A DNA stretch of 64,000 nucleotides from Dillenia suffruticosa (GCA_033439265.1 JAVTVX010000016.1:3666501-3730500); one strand, 5' to 3'. Shown: positions 37,501-48,731, counted from the stretch's first letter. A program made the numbers and translations. Notes: generated by a model not told the origin, from the letters alone.

Positions 37501-40500
37501 TCTGATTTAGATAATTTGGATCCATGCTCCATAAGAATGTTCATTGGCTTGCATTACGACATGCCAAACTTCTTCAAGTCTTCTTTTGCATAAGCTTCTT
37601 GTGACATGAAAATTCCACATTTTTCATGTAGCACCTCAATGCCTAAATAATAGGACATGAGACCCATGTTTTTCATCTCAAATTCTGGAACCATAGACTT
37701 CTTGAAAATTTCCTTTTCTTTTTCTTTTTCTTTTTGGTACTAAACCAAATGGTATTCAGATTTCACTTGACTTATTCGGTTCGAGTTTTGTGGGGCCTAT
37801 TAAGGGGTTGACTCTCCTTAATTCTTTTCTTTTTTTCATTCTCAGAGTTTGAACTCAAGATCTCTAGTTAAGGGTACAGTATTCCACTCAACGAAAATGA
37901 GTTTGGTATAAACTTCTTGAAATTTTCAAGTAGTCTAGGATTGTTGCCTATAAATATAAGATCATCAACATATATATAGACAAATGGTAAAGCACATTCG
38001 TCCCTTCTTACATAGAGTACATATTCATGCATGCATCTAGTGAAGCCAATAGCTATAAAGCACTTGTCTATCCGGCAATTCCATGCTCTCAATGCTTGCT
38101 TTAGCCCATACCAAGCCCTTTTCAACTGGTGCAAACATCTCTTCATAGTCAATGCCTTGCTTTTGTTTGTTGCCTTTAGCCATGAGTCTTGCCTTGTATA
38201 ACTTGGGCTTGTGCATTCTTCTTGATCTTGAATACTTATTTAACTCCAATGGGTTGATGAGAATTGAGTGTCATTCTTCTTGATTGAGTGAATCTCTTCA
38301 TCCATGGCTTGCTTCCACTTTGCTTCCTAGCTTCTTCAAAAGTTAAAGGCATACAATCAACATATAAACAAATTAAACTTTCTTCATCTAACCTTTTTGT
38401 GGTATCATAGATATTCTCAAGAGTTTTGAATCTTTGTGGCCTTTCACTTGATCCAGAGCTTTGAGAATCTCCTTGGCTTGATGATGATAGAGTTCTATGA
38501 GAGGATGAATATGAAGAACTTGGTAGAGTAATTGGTTCTTGACTAGTTGGAGTTGAATCTTCTTCATCAAAATAAGGAAAGAAGTCATAGTGTTCAGACT
38601 CAATAACTTTGTAATCCCAAGATCATTTTTTATCAAACTCCACATCACAACTTATTGGAATCTTGTTGGTTGTTGGATCTAGCAATTTGTAACCTTTTAA
38701 ATTCTCATCATGGCCGATGAAGACCTATTTCTAATTTCTATCATTGATCTCTTCTCTACTAGAACTTGTGCATATGCTATCGATCCAAAAATTCTCAAGT
38801 GTGATTCGGTTGACTCTTTTTGCTTCATGCTTCTTGGGTAGTCATCTTATTTAACCCTCAAGTAGGATAACGGTTAGATATATACACAGTACATACCACA
38901 ACTTCTGCCCATAATTCTTTGGGCATGTTCTTACTCTTGAGCATCTATCTTGCCATGTGGAGGATGGTGCAATTCTTCGATGACACCATTTTTCTTAGGG
39001 GATTTTGGAATTGTCATGGTCTCCTGATTCCATGCACTCATAAAACTTTTGAAATTCATTAGAAGTAAACTCCCCCTCTATTAGTTCTTGGAGCCTTTAT
39101 TACATAGCCACTTTCTTATTCAACTTTGGCCTTGAATTTTTTAAAGGCCTCAAAAATTTCAAATTTATCTTTTAAAAAACACACCCAAGTTTTTCTATTA
39201 TAATCATCAATTAAAAGTCGAAACTAAGAAATTTTACCTAACGATAAAGGCTTGATGAGTCTACAAACATTGGCATCGATTAGTTGGTGTGGCTCCTTGG
39301 CTCTTGTCATGGCTTGCTTCGAGAAGCCTTTTCTTAAGTGTTTACCAAGTAAACATGCTTCACATAATTTGTTAGGATGCTTAATAGTAGGAATGCTATT
39401 TACCATCTTCTTTTCTCCTAAAACTTTAAGAGCTCCAAAGTTCAAGTGACCAAAACTCATGTGCCATATCCATGATGGATATTGAATACGCACCTTGAGA
39501 CACATAGCTCCACTAGTGCATATCTCCAAAAGGAACATCTTTATTTTTTTTCCTCATGGTAGCTTTTGCAATAAGATTAGAGAATCTATCCCTTAACCAT
39601 AGGGTACAGCCTGCCAGTATACTTTACAACTAGCTTCAAGAACCCAAACTAAGAATATTACTTCTTAATTTAGGTATATAAAACACATCATTGAATATTT
39701 TATGGCTACTATTTTTTGTTTCAAGCAAGATTGTACCTTTTCCATGGATCTCCAGCTTTATGCCATCTCCAAAGTGGACAATTCTGTTCACTTTGTGTCC
39801 AGTTCAATAAATTTACTTTTGTCACCAGTCATGTGATTGCTGCGCCATTGTCAAGGTGGCACACTCTTTTCTTGCTTGGACCTTCTTCTTCATGAGAAAG
39901 CAATAACATTGTCTTCTCTACTTCTTGGTTGTAAGTTGTCTGCAACTCTTTAATAAAGAACAACAACATTTATTCCTCCACTTCTTGATTGTGTTCGAGA
40001 AGATTTGTCTGACTATCACATTCCTAAGAATAATGACCACTAGCACCACACCTATAACATTGAACATGAGATTTATCATAGCTTCCTTCATTGTTGCTTC
40101 TTCCTCTTCTCCTTCCTCTTCCATGTTTGCTTCTTTGATTTGCTTAAGGAGGATTTTGATCACTTCTACCTCTTCCTCTTCCATGGTTGGTACCTCTTCC
40201 ATGACCATGGTCTCTTCCTCGAGATTCGCCTCTTCCACTTCCTTTGGTTAATACTTGTAAGACTTGTCCACCTTGCTCTTTCTTGCCACAGTTCATTCTC
40301 TTCTCACATGCACATAAGGAGCCATTAAGTTGATCAATGGACATCTCCTCCAAATTCTTATACTCTTCTATAGTCGGTACAATATGGTTGAATTCAGAAT
40401 TTAGAGATTGCAAGATCTTCTCAACCATACGAACCTGTTCAAGTTTCTCTCCAAGCCTTCTCATTTGGTTAACCACTACTAAGATACGGGTGAAATAATT

Positions 40501-42772
40501 CGATATGGATTCATTCTCCTTTATGGAAACGGCTTCAAACTCAGCCTTTAGAGTTTGAAGTCTTACTTTCTTGATTTTACATGCTTGCTTGGATATGGTC
40601 TTGTCGGCTATTGTCGTGAACATATCATCATCCAATCCTCGATGGATAATTGTGAATGCAACTTGATTCTTCCTTCTGTCACCATCCATGGTATGTTGTT
40701 GGGCTTGTGTGGAGGGAACTTGAGGCTTTTCAAAGCCTTTCTGAACAATCTCTCAAACTCCTTGTGAACCAAGGATGACCTTCATTTTAAGAGCCCAAGT
40801 ATCATAATTAGTTTTAGTGAGTTGTGGTATTGGAAGGTAGTGATCTTTGAAGCCATTTCTTTCTAACTTTGCTCTGATACCATTTTGTTGGCAACACAAA
40901 CGTGGCTTTGGGCTAAGTTACACTCACAAGAATACTACAAAACTCATAAAACAATAGAGGAGAGGAGAGAACCGGAGGAAGAGAGAAATACTTGAATTGC
41001 CCGAGGAGTTTGATTCACAATTGGATACCAAGTTGGGTTTATATAAGACTCAAGTTTAGACCCACATTTAATACAATTATTCAATGATAGGATTTAGAAG
41101 ATCAAACAACCTAGCAACTAAGGACACAAAAATCACACGTACATATTTTGAGCTTCACAAACACCTAATCTTTCGAAAATTTTCACATATTTCATGCATT
41201 TGATCTTTTCCCTTCAATATTTGGAGAGATTTTGGTCTTCTATGGCTCATGTTATTTCCACATTTTTCATAGGACGAGACTCTTTAAACTTCTCAATAAC
41301 TATGGCTCATATGACTGTCTCATATAAATAGCCATTTTGTCTTCATATATATATATATATATATCAAGTTTATTCTCTAGCACAAATTTTGTTCAAACCT
41401 AACTCACTTACTTAGTTGAACACTCCAAGTCAAATTTTAAAATTAATATACCCATATAGAAAGCTAATCCCATGTTGAAACAGGAAGAGCTTGATTCAAT
41501 AACAAGACCAATCAAACTTAAGAATTCTTGATAATAATAAGGGCAACGGTTCCACTCAGTAGTTGCCTGTACTTTATCATAATAAAATGTTTTACCTGAT
41601 GTGAACCATTAATTTTACTTGTTAAATTTTTTGCTCGCAATCCTACTAAAATGTTAATGGTTTGAAACCTATTAACTTCTGTTTCATTTACAAATTGGTC
41701 AAAATTCACAATCATGCATCAAGTCTTTTATGCTAGACTTTTAGTTTGGCATAGTTGTAGTTCTTAGGAATGCTTTGACTTGTCCCTAAGATTCTTAAAT
41801 ATTTCAACATGTTGAAATACCAAAACACATGTATATTTTGGGTTAGGTATATAAAATTCTTCTAACAAGAGTACCATGCAATATGTTTGAACTATGCAGG
41901 ATTATGATGTTACAGTGATTGTATCTTTTTCGCCATATTTAGTGGATATTGAACAAGAACAAGCAGGTAGAGTACTAAAGCTAGATTCTATCCAAAGTGG
42001 TCAAATATGGAAGGACATTGACATATTGGTCTTTAACACATGGTTATGGTGGCCGAAGAATGATCCACCGTAAGTAGCAAAATCAATGAAAGAAATCAAA
42101 GGGATCAATCGATCTTTAGTATTGTTGTAAACTTTCAAAATGGTTTTGTTGCAGATGGGATTATATCCAAGATGGTGATAAAATTGTGAAGTACTTGAAT
42201 CCTATGAAGGCATTTCGCAAAGGCTTAACAACATGGGCTAAATGGGTTAATTCATCCATTGATCCAAGTAAAACCAAAGTTTACTTTCTGGGAATTACCC
42301 CTATCCATGACAAGTAAGTGAACCAATCCAATGGCAAATAGTTCACACTTTTATGGAGGGATTTCTATTGCATAAGTTTCCTAAAGCGTTCTTGGCCAAA
42401 TGTAACCAAAGGGATGGTTCTAATTCATTCGTCAAATTTCTAATGTTTTTTTGCTTTTTTTTGTCCCTTTTTGATTTATGTTCACTCAGCGGAGGAGAGT
42501 GGGGTGACCCAACAGCCGATGTTTGCTTTAATGAAAGAGAACCTTTACATGGATCAACATACCCAGCAGGTGTGCCGCCACAACAAAAAGTAGCAGAAGA
42601 GGTTCTAAGTACCATCGCAAAGCCAGTAACTTTGCTTGACATAACAACACTTTCACAGCTAAGGAAAGATGCACATCCTGGCATTTATAGAAACGACCCA
42701 GACTGCTTGCATTGGTGCATTCCGGGGCCTGTTGAAACTTGGAATCAGCTCCTTTATGCAACCCTTTTATAG
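31522..42772 (+). CDS. TBL: TRICHOME BIREFRINGENCE-LIKE O-acetyltransferase
   Basis: A Golgi type-II membrane protein of the plant TBL/PC-esterase family, whose members O-acetylate cell-wall polysaccharides such as xylan or mannan. Five exons: 31522-31826, 34505-34688, 41900-42069, 42155-42313 and 42490-42772. All have GT..AG borders and compatible phases, totalling 1101 bases (366 aa), within the family's usual size. Features: signal anchor about residues 12-28 ([12 protein letters not shown]); PMR5N/TBL Cys-rich domain about 46-99 ([27 protein letters not shown]); catalytic GDS at 121-123 in FVGDSISRQ; and DCLHW near the C-terminus giving Asp344 and His347. Ser123/Asp344/His347 would form the triad. 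The usual NTWHWW reads NTWLWW. The ATG at 31522 is preferred over 31471 because of the TATA position. It resembles the shorter TBLs (TBL37-43-like); I cannot assign an orthologue. No disabling change seen. Confidence 0.93.
31827..34504 (+). other. TBL intron 1
   Basis: 2,678-bp intron between GTATATTT and ...TTTACAG, splitting an Arg codon (AG|A). The 5' third and the last 700 bases are ordinary AT-rich intron; the middle holds the motif array at 32585-33735. Nothing else is recognised. Confidence 0.88.
32585..33735 (+). repeat. Dispersed array of GTCGACTTGT-like motifs
   Basis: About 29 occurrences of AGGTYRACTTGT or close variants (for example at 32590, 32653, 32954, 33157, 33302, 33328, 33425, 33705) in 1.15 kb, mostly on one strand and unevenly spaced by about 20-100 bases. 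Many contain TTGAC, the W-box core. The remaining sequence between motifs is T-rich and only weakly repeated, for example AAATATTTTCA and TGTGCATGCTTC. Origin unknown. Confidence 0.8.
34617..34658 (+). repeat. 21-bp in-frame tandem duplication in TBL exon 2
   Basis: GTGCCTTCTACAAAAATTAC(C) followed by GTGCCTTCTTCAAAAATTAC(T), encoding VPSTKIT then VPSSKIT. It lies in the variable stretch after the GDS block and keeps the frame. Confidence 0.9.
34875..35347 (-). repeat. Copia 3' LTR
   Basis: Direct repeat of 40886-41392, starting TGTTGACAGCACAAA and ending CTAACA on the plus strand. The polypurine tract (minus strand AAGTGTAAGAGGAGG) lies at about 35348-35362. Confidence 0.92.
35434..36881 (+). 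mobile_element. LTR-like insertion inside the copia
   Basis: A 1.45-kb block with edges TGTTGGGGC...CCGTAACA, flanked by ACAGG and ACACG (4 of 5 bases match), interrupting the end of the copia RNase H region. Short inverted ends TGTT/AACA and the absence of coding suggest a lone LTR; TATTTATAG near 35772 could be its TATA. It could instead be a small non-autonomous element. Confidence 0.62.
36068..36212 (+). repeat. Minisatellite, ~18-bp unit
   Basis: Five or so degenerate copies of TTGCATTGGAACTCCTCC across 36120-36212, with weaker copies before. They lie inside the LTR-like insertion and create a pseudo-periodic open frame on the minus strand, which is not a gene. Confidence 0.75.
36882..38340 (-). 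pseudogene. Copia RT and RNase H region (fossil)
   Basis: RT segments [20 protein letters not shown] (about 38195-38140), [16 protein letters not shown] (about 38125) and [15 protein letters not shown] (37990-37940; intact-looking YVDD) are followed by the SINE insertion. After it comes [20 protein letters not shown] (37690-37630) and then RNase H with [20 protein letters not shown] (about 37055). The end of the domain lies beyond the insertion at 35434-36881, at 35350-35433. Broken fossil. Confidence 0.88.
37712..37911 (-). mobile_element. tRNA-derived SINE, Au-SINE-like
   Basis: About 200 bases in minus orientation, flanked by 15-bp duplications ACTTCTTGAAAATTT (37697-37711) and ACTTCTTGAAATTTT (37912-37926). 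The minus strand has an A-box-like TTGAGTGGAATAC, the B-box-like GAGTTCAAACTC, a body with GGCCCCACAAAACTCGAACC that resembles the Au SINE body, and an A-rich tail of AAAAAG repeats. It sits in the copia RT, with RT coding recognisable on both sides. Confidence 0.82.
38650..39545 (-). pseudogene. Copia integrase region (fossil)
   Basis: The GAG-pre-integrase/integrase zinc-binding segment is clear: [20 protein letters not shown] and [14 protein letters not shown] (39455-39315). The core downstream is more decayed. Broken fossil. Confidence 0.8.
39850..40689 (-). pseudogene. Copia gag and protease region (fossil)
   Basis: UBN2-type gag with [20 protein letters not shown], then [18 protein letters not shown] (40575-40465), Gly/Arg-rich tail, a CCHC knuckle beginning [11 protein letters not shown] (about 40060-40025) and the start of the protease near 39850 (CHLDNGA, family form W..DSGA). 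Broken fossil. Confidence 0.85.
40871..40882 (-). promoter_or_regulatory. Copia primer-binding site
   Basis: Minus strand TGGTATCAGAGC, complementary to the initiator tRNA-Met 3' end, three bases inside the 5' LTR. Confidence 0.9.
40886..41392 (-). repeat. Copia 5' LTR
   Basis: Direct repeat of 34875-35347, starting TGTTGGCAACACAAA and ending CTAGCA on the plus strand. It carries a short AT dinucleotide run near 41347-41372. Confidence 0.92.
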
Positions 42773-43130
42773 CTGATGCTGAGAAGATAATGAACAAATT
42801 TGAATGGTATTTACCCTCCTTACAGCAAGCTCATTATCACAACCTTGCCAAAGTTTGAAATATCTTGTACTTTGAGTTTGTCAGTTAAAGATTTTATGGA
42901 AATATAATAGAAGTTATTAAAAAGTAATGAAATATCAAAAGGTTAATCACATCGTTAAATTATTAAAAAATACTAAAAAATTAAATTTTCATCATTGTGA
43001 ATTTCGAAATATTATTATTTTCATTTGGTTTGATCCACCATGAAAACTTCAATTAATTGATAATAATTAATTTGAATTTTCTAGAATATGTCTCTTGGGT
43101 ATCATTTCAAGAACATGTCTTGTGAGCTAC
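42773..43130 (+). other. TBL 3' untranslated region and spacer
   Basis: AT-rich sequence after the TAG. Possible polyadenylation signals of plant type (AATATAATAG, near 42900) fit a 3' UTR of roughly 130-160 bases. Nothing else is recognised before the copia fragment. Confidence 0.45.
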
Positions 43131-43133
43131 TTT

Positions 43134-44356
43134 TGTTGGGAATCTCTAGAATAAGTCTTTCGGATTCAAAATTAATAAGAGTAGCTTAAAAGTTGTATCT
43201 AGAGTTATGCTTTTGTACCTTTATATACCCCCTTTGTACATGCATGGATAGGCAATGAAAAGGAGTGTCCTCTTCTTCTCAGACACTGTCTTCTTTATTT
43301 CAATAAAGTGTCCTCTTCTTCTAAAAAACCCTGTCTATTATTTCTTTTCTTTTCTTTTTTTAAAAAAAGTGTTATTAGAGCCATTCTCTTGAGATTTGGG
43401 AAAAAAGTAGCATTAGAAAGAGATGGTAAACAATGAAGTAGTTCCCTTCCAATTTCCTTGTCTCGCAATGGAGAATTATGAAAAATGGTGTTTAAGAATG
43501 TAAGCCTAGCTTGGTTCTCAACAAGTGTGGGGGGTAGTAGAGAAAGGCTATGAGAAACCTCAAAATGAAGACAATTTATCTCAAATTGGGAAGGAAGCTC
43601 TATCAAAAACAAGGAAGAAGGATCAATGAGCCCTCACCCATACCCATCAATGTTTGGATAATTCATTGTTTGAGAAGGTGGCAGATGCCACTACTTGAAA
43701 GGAGGTTTGTGAGATATTGGCAAAGTTTTTCCATGGTGTTGATAAAGTAAAGAAGGTGAGACTTCAACCACTTAGAGTATCCATTTCAGATTATTGTTCA
43801 AGGGTGAAGGCAATTGCAAATCAATTGAGGAGACATGGAGACATGATGAAAGAAGTACATGCGGTGGAGAAGACCCTTTGGTCTTTAACTTCTAAATTTG
43901 ACTATGTTGCGTGTTTCATTGAAGAGACAAAAGATCTAGACACATTGATCGTTAAAGAGTTGGAAAGCTCTCTACAAGACCATGAAGAAAAGATCAAGAG
44001 AAGACAAGAAGTGTAGGTGGAGCAATTTCTTAAAGCTAAGGTTTCTTTGAAGAATGATGGAGAAAAAGGAAGGTAGTTCAAAGGATCTGGATGACGAATG
44101 GGACATGGATGTGTTCAAAATGGATGAGGAAGAGGCACTAAAGATAACTAATACAATGAGGAATGAAGTCAATCATCACCAAGAGGGTGAAGAGGTAGAG
44201 GAAGAGGACAAGGTTTCCATCCAAGACCGAATGATAAGAGGTACGACAAGTCCAAAATTGAATGTTATACCGGTCATAAACTAAGTCATTATTCTTGGAA
44301 ATGTCATGGTGCTAACAATGATATTAATGAAGAGGCTAATCTCGTCGAAATCATTT
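43134..44356 (+). mobile_element. Copia 5' fragment: LTR end, primer site and gag
   Basis: A partial Ty1/copia fossil on +. An LTR-like segment (from TGTTGGGAATCTC, with TTTATATACC as possible TATA near 43220) is followed by GTTATTAGAGCC (43371), a changed tRNA-Met-type primer site. Gag follows from 43423: PCLAMENYEKWC, VDKVKKVRLQPL, YCSRVKAIANQLRRHGD, and a knuckle-like YTGHKLSHYSWKCH near 44280. It ends at the chromovirus LTR. Broken fossil; protease onwards is absent. Confidence 0.8.
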
Positions 44357-45641
44357 AAATTCAACAAACCAATGCAATGGTAGAATAGAAAACATTCTAT
44401 TTCTCAAATTATGACACAATTTCATTTCATTCCAAACATAGATGCATAATCGTAGAAAACATAAATACGACACTTCAATAATCACAAAACAGATTTGAAT
44501 TTCAATTACATACGTGAGACAATGCATATCAAAAGTATGCTTTATTAAAAATATGATAAAATCAGGTTTCACTATTTCATGCAAGAGATTAGGGTCCCAC
44601 TCACATTTCTAAGAAGGGCGATCACTCCCTATTTTCAAAAATCAAACCAAATCGACTCATCGAATCTCCAAGAAAGTCAATTTAATTAGATTATCACAAT
44701 TGTTATCAAATTTTCAATTATTCTTAGGGTTTATCATCTTCCCCAAGTTTGTATAAATTAATATCATCTTAAAGGTATTAAAACCTAAATTCAACAAAAT
44801 TTATTTCAAACGTTTAAGTGATTGCATTTCTCTCTCAACAAGGGTTTCGCAAATCTTAGACCTCGGTTTCGTTCGCCCGTCGAATTGGTTTAAAATCTAT
44901 AATATTTTCAAATTTAAACAAATATTAGTAACTAATTCAAATTTTAAATACCAAACCCTAGAACTACAACCAATATAGCCGTTACCTGCAGTGAATAAGC
45001 CGCTGCCTAGGGTTTCTGTGGGGACTGCAGGTGAGCTCTCGAAGGAGACGGCTAGTCGTGGGCTCAGCTCACGGAAGGGCGGAGCAGTGGCGGCGCTCGC
45101 GAGAGGAAGGCGAGGTAGAGGAACGGCGGAGGGGTGGCTCGTGGTGGTGGCATGCGAGGACGATCACGACGGAGTGCGATCGAGAGGGAGGGAGATCGCG
45201 AGAGATAGAGAGAGGGTGAGCAGTGGAGAGAGAGAGAAACAGTGAGAGAGAGAAAAGGCAAAGAGTGGGGGTCGGTGGCGATGGCGGTGGGCAGCGGCGA
45301 TGGTGGAAAGGGAGCAGCGGCCGCGGGAAAGGGAAGAGGCAGAGAGAGAAAGAGAGATGAAGAGAGAGAGAGAGAAGGAAGAATTAGGGCTTTAAGCCCT
45401 AATTCGATTTTTTTTTCTCTTTTCATTATTATTATTATTTACATATATATATATATATTCATTTTACACCAAAATTCGCAGATACGGTAAAAATTTAAAA
45501 TATACCAAAAATTAAATTTCAATACCTCAAAATGAAAAATCAATATAAATAAAAATTTCACTATATATATAACTGAGAAATATTTTATTTAATTTCTGAA
45601 CAGGAGTACAATAGCACGGACACCGTAGTATCAGTGTTATA
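44346..45641 (-). repeat. Chromovirus 3' LTR, partial
   Basis: Matches 52207-53736 of the other LTR, beginning TCGTCGAAATCATTTAAATT. It includes a GA-rich tract (45180-45390) and a TAT/TA microsatellite near 45425-45460. A purine tract (minus strand TTTAGAGGGTGAGAAAA) lies just inside at 45642-45660. Confidence 0.9.
45180..45395 (+). repeat. GA-rich low-complexity tract
   Basis: GAGAGA-rich sequence with GC-rich interruptions inside the 3' LTR. The equivalent tract in the 5' LTR lies at 53270-53475. Long frames on either strand across both tracts are compositional. Confidence 0.85.
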
Positions 45642-45769
45642 TTTTCTCACCCTCTAAAATAAGTTTCGTTCTCGAAACTAAATGAGAACTAAACAGCAAA
45701 CAAATGGGGGTGCTGTCTCCTCATAGCCTCCTCGGGCTCCCAGGTCTCTTCCTTGACTTGGTCACTCCT

Positions 45770-47060
45770 TCACAAGACTCTGACCAATAAGACTTCCTTA
45801 CTCTGTAGCTTCTTGACCTGCCGATCTAAAATAGCTACAGGCTGAACTGGAAGACTAAGATCCTCTCGTAATTCAATAGGTGGAGGCTCAAGTATATGAG
45901 AAGGATCGGCCAAATACTTCCTGAGTATTGAGACATGGAAAACGTCGTGAATACGAGATAGTTCATCTGGCAGCTCCAATCTATATGCCATACTTTCGAC
46001 TCTCTTAAGGATACGGAAGGGCCCAATATATCTGGGGCTTAACTTGTCCCGTTGCCTGAACCGTATAACTCCCTTTCAAGGAGATATCCTCAAGAAAACT
46101 ATATCTCCAGTGACAAACTCAAGAGGTCGCCGCCTACGATCGGCATATGTCTTCTGTCTATTCTGGGTGGCTTTCATCCACTCACGGATGACCTTTACTT
46201 TATCTTTCGTTTCCTCAATCAGCTCAATACTACCGAGACGTCGCTCTTCGACCTCATCCCAGCATATCGGGGTGGCGGCACTTCCTGCCATACAGTGCCT
46301 CATACGGGGGCATCCCTATACTGGCCTGATAGCTGTTATTATATGCGAATTCGACCAGTGGAAGGTGTCGATCCCAACTACCTCGGAAATCCATCACACA
46401 TGCCCTCAGCATGTCCTCAATGGTCTGAATGGTCCTCTCTGACTGGCCATCTGTCTGCGGATGATAAGCTGTACTAAAATTCAGCCTTGTGCCCATTGCC
46501 TCCTGCAACTTGGGCCAAAATCTGGAAGTGAATCTCGGGTCCCTGTCCGATACTATCGACATAGGAACACCATGCAGCCAGACTATCGCATCAATGTAAA
46601 GATGTGCCAAGGTCTCCAAAGGATAGTCACTGCAAATAGGAAGAAAATGCATGGACTTGGTGAGTCAATCTACAATCACCCAAATGACATCATGTTGTGA
46701 TGAAGTCCACGGTAGCCCTGTCACAAAATCCATAGTAATGTGATCCCACTTCCACTTAGGGATGGGTAAGGGCTGTAATATACTAGCTGGCCGCTGATAC
46801 TTGGCTTTCACCTGCTGGCAAACTAAACATCTAGTCACAAAATCCGTGATTTCCTGTTTCATGCCAGGCCACCAATAACTATCCCGAATGGTTTGATACA
46901 TCTTGGTACCACCGGATGCAATGCATAAGCGGAGGAGTGCGCCTCCTCGAGTATGGCCTTGTAGAGATTGCTGTTGGTGGGAATGCATGCCCGCTCTCTG
47001 TATAGAACTAGTCCATCATCGCGGACTCGGAAGTCTCTACTCTCGTCTCTATTGATCTTC
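45770..47060 (-). pseudogene. Chromovirus integrase and chromodomain-type end (fossil)
   Basis: Zinc-binding segment CLVCQQVKAKYQRP (about 46835), core with [20 protein letters not shown] and [20 protein letters not shown] (46555-46395), [20 protein letters not shown] (about 46335-46280), then HDVFHVSILRKYLADPSH (about 45950-45900) and a chromodomain-like tail. Broken fossil. Confidence 0.92.
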
Positions 47061-47249
47061 TCAAGAATACTCTGGAGCTCCTCATCTGACCCCTGAAGCT
47101 CTTTAATACGATCAAACAAAGTTTGCCTCACCTCAAATCGAGCTAGTAGTGCTCCTTGATCATCACTAGCCAAACTGACCCCGAGTGTATGGAGTCCCAT
47201 CAAGCAAGAGAGGTAAGCACTCTCTGTCATAGTAGAGGGAGAAGAGGAG

Positions 47250-48731
47250 GATGATGACTTTCGGCCCAATGCATCTACCACCACATTTGCCTTTCCCGGA
47301 AGGTAATCAATGATAAGGTCGTAGTCTTTCAATAACTCCAACCATTTCTTCTGTCTGAGATTCAACTCCCGCTGGGTAAACAAGTACTTTAGACTTTTGT
47401 GATCCGTGAATACCATGCTAGTCACCCTAAAAAGATAATGTCGCCATATCTTCAACGCGAAAACTATGGCTGCCAACTCTAAATCATGTGTCGGGTAGTT
47501 AACCTCGTGTTTCTTCAGCTGTCGCAAGGCATATGCAATAACCTGACCATCCTGTATCAGAACATAACCCAATCCTTGTCGGCTAGCATCACTGTACACT
47601 GTATACTCTCGACTGCTAGTGGGAAGGACTAAAATAGGAACGGATGTCAACCGTTGTTTGACCTCCTGAAAGCTCTCCTCACAACGGTCATCCCAAACAA
47701 ACTTGACCCCCTTCTAGGTCAATCTAGACAATGGAGAAGCTATCCGGGAGAATCTCTCTACAAATCTGCGATAATACCCAACCAAATCGAGAAAATTATG
47801 AATCTTGGTAACTGTTTGTGACTGCTCCCACTTCACTATAGTCTCAACCTTTCGCGGATCAGCATAAGTACCCTCCGCGGAGACAATGTGCGCCAAGAAT
47901 CCAATTTGTCTCAGCCAAAATTCACATTTCTAGAATTTGGCATATAATTGTTTCTCACGGAGTATCTATAATACCACCCGAAGGTGTTGAACATGATCTT
48001 CATCACTTCGTGAATATATCAAGATGTCATCGATGAATAAGATGATGAACCAATCCAAGTAGTCGTGGAAAACTCGGTTCATCAGATCCATAAAAGCAGC
48101 TGGGGCATTAGTCAGCCCAAACGGCATGACTAGAGACTCATAATGGCCGTATCGAGTGCGAGAAGCTGTCGTGGGCACATCTTTAGCCCGAATTCTCAAC
48201 TGATGATAATCCGAATGGAGATCAATCTTAGAGAAAACCCTGGCTCCCTACAGTTGATCAAACAAATCATCGATACGTGGCAGGGGATATCGGTTTTTGA
48301 TGGTGGCTTTGTTCAACTGCCTGTAATCCATTCAACTGCTTGTAATCCACACAAAATCTAAGTATACCATCTTTTTTCTTTACAAACAGTACCGGAATGC
48401 CCCAAAGTGAAATTCTCGGGCGAATAAACCCCTTGTCTAGGAGTTCTTGCAACTGAATCTTAAACTCTCTCAGTTCCGCAGGCACCATTCTATACGGTGG
48501 AATAGAAATAGGACTGGTCCCCGGTACTAAATCAATCTCGAAATCGAACTCCTGAACTGGTGGTAATCCGAGAAGCTCTTTGGGGAATACCTCTGGAAAA
48601 CCCTGCATCATAGGGACCTCCTCAAATCTCGGTCCCTCAATGGTGGTATCAATAACATAAGCCAGATAAGCCGCACTACCACAGCGTACCAAGCATCTGG
48701 CCTTTATAACATATATAATACAGTGGGACAA
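47250..48731 (-). pseudogene. Chromovirus RT and RNase H region (fossil)
   Basis: [20 protein letters not shown] and [19 protein letters not shown] (48520-48340), [20 protein letters not shown] (about 48130), [16 protein letters not shown] (about 48035; catalytic F-DD). RNase [16 protein letters not shown] (about 47600) and [16 protein letters not shown], ending in [15 protein letters not shown] near 47265. Broken fossil. Confidence 0.92.

Larger units (their letters stand above)
34875..41392 (-). mobile_element. Ty1/copia LTR retrotransposon in TBL intron 2
   Basis: Full-length fossil in minus orientation, flanked by the perfect 5-bp duplication CAAAT (34870-34874 and 41393-41397). It has two roughly 0.5-kb LTRs, a tRNA-Met-type primer-binding site, gag, protease, integrase, RT and RNase H in copia order, and a polypurine tract. 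It contains an LTR-bounded insertion (35434-36881) and a SINE (37712-37911). The coding regions are broken in many places and the LTRs differ visibly, so it is not recent. Confidence 0.94.
34689..41899 (+). other. TBL intron 2, expanded by nested elements
   Basis: 7,211-bp phase-0 intron (GAG|GTAAAC ... TATGCAG|GAT). A copia element, itself invaded by two others, accounts for 34875-41392; without it the intron would be about 690 bases. The flanking intron parts hold nothing else recognisable. Confidence 0.9.

Noticed and set aside
45031-45426. Long frames on both strands (also 52768-53591) rich in Ser/Pro/Arg/Glu
   Set aside because: They lie in GA-rich and GC-rich LTR sequence of the chromovirus; composition explains them.
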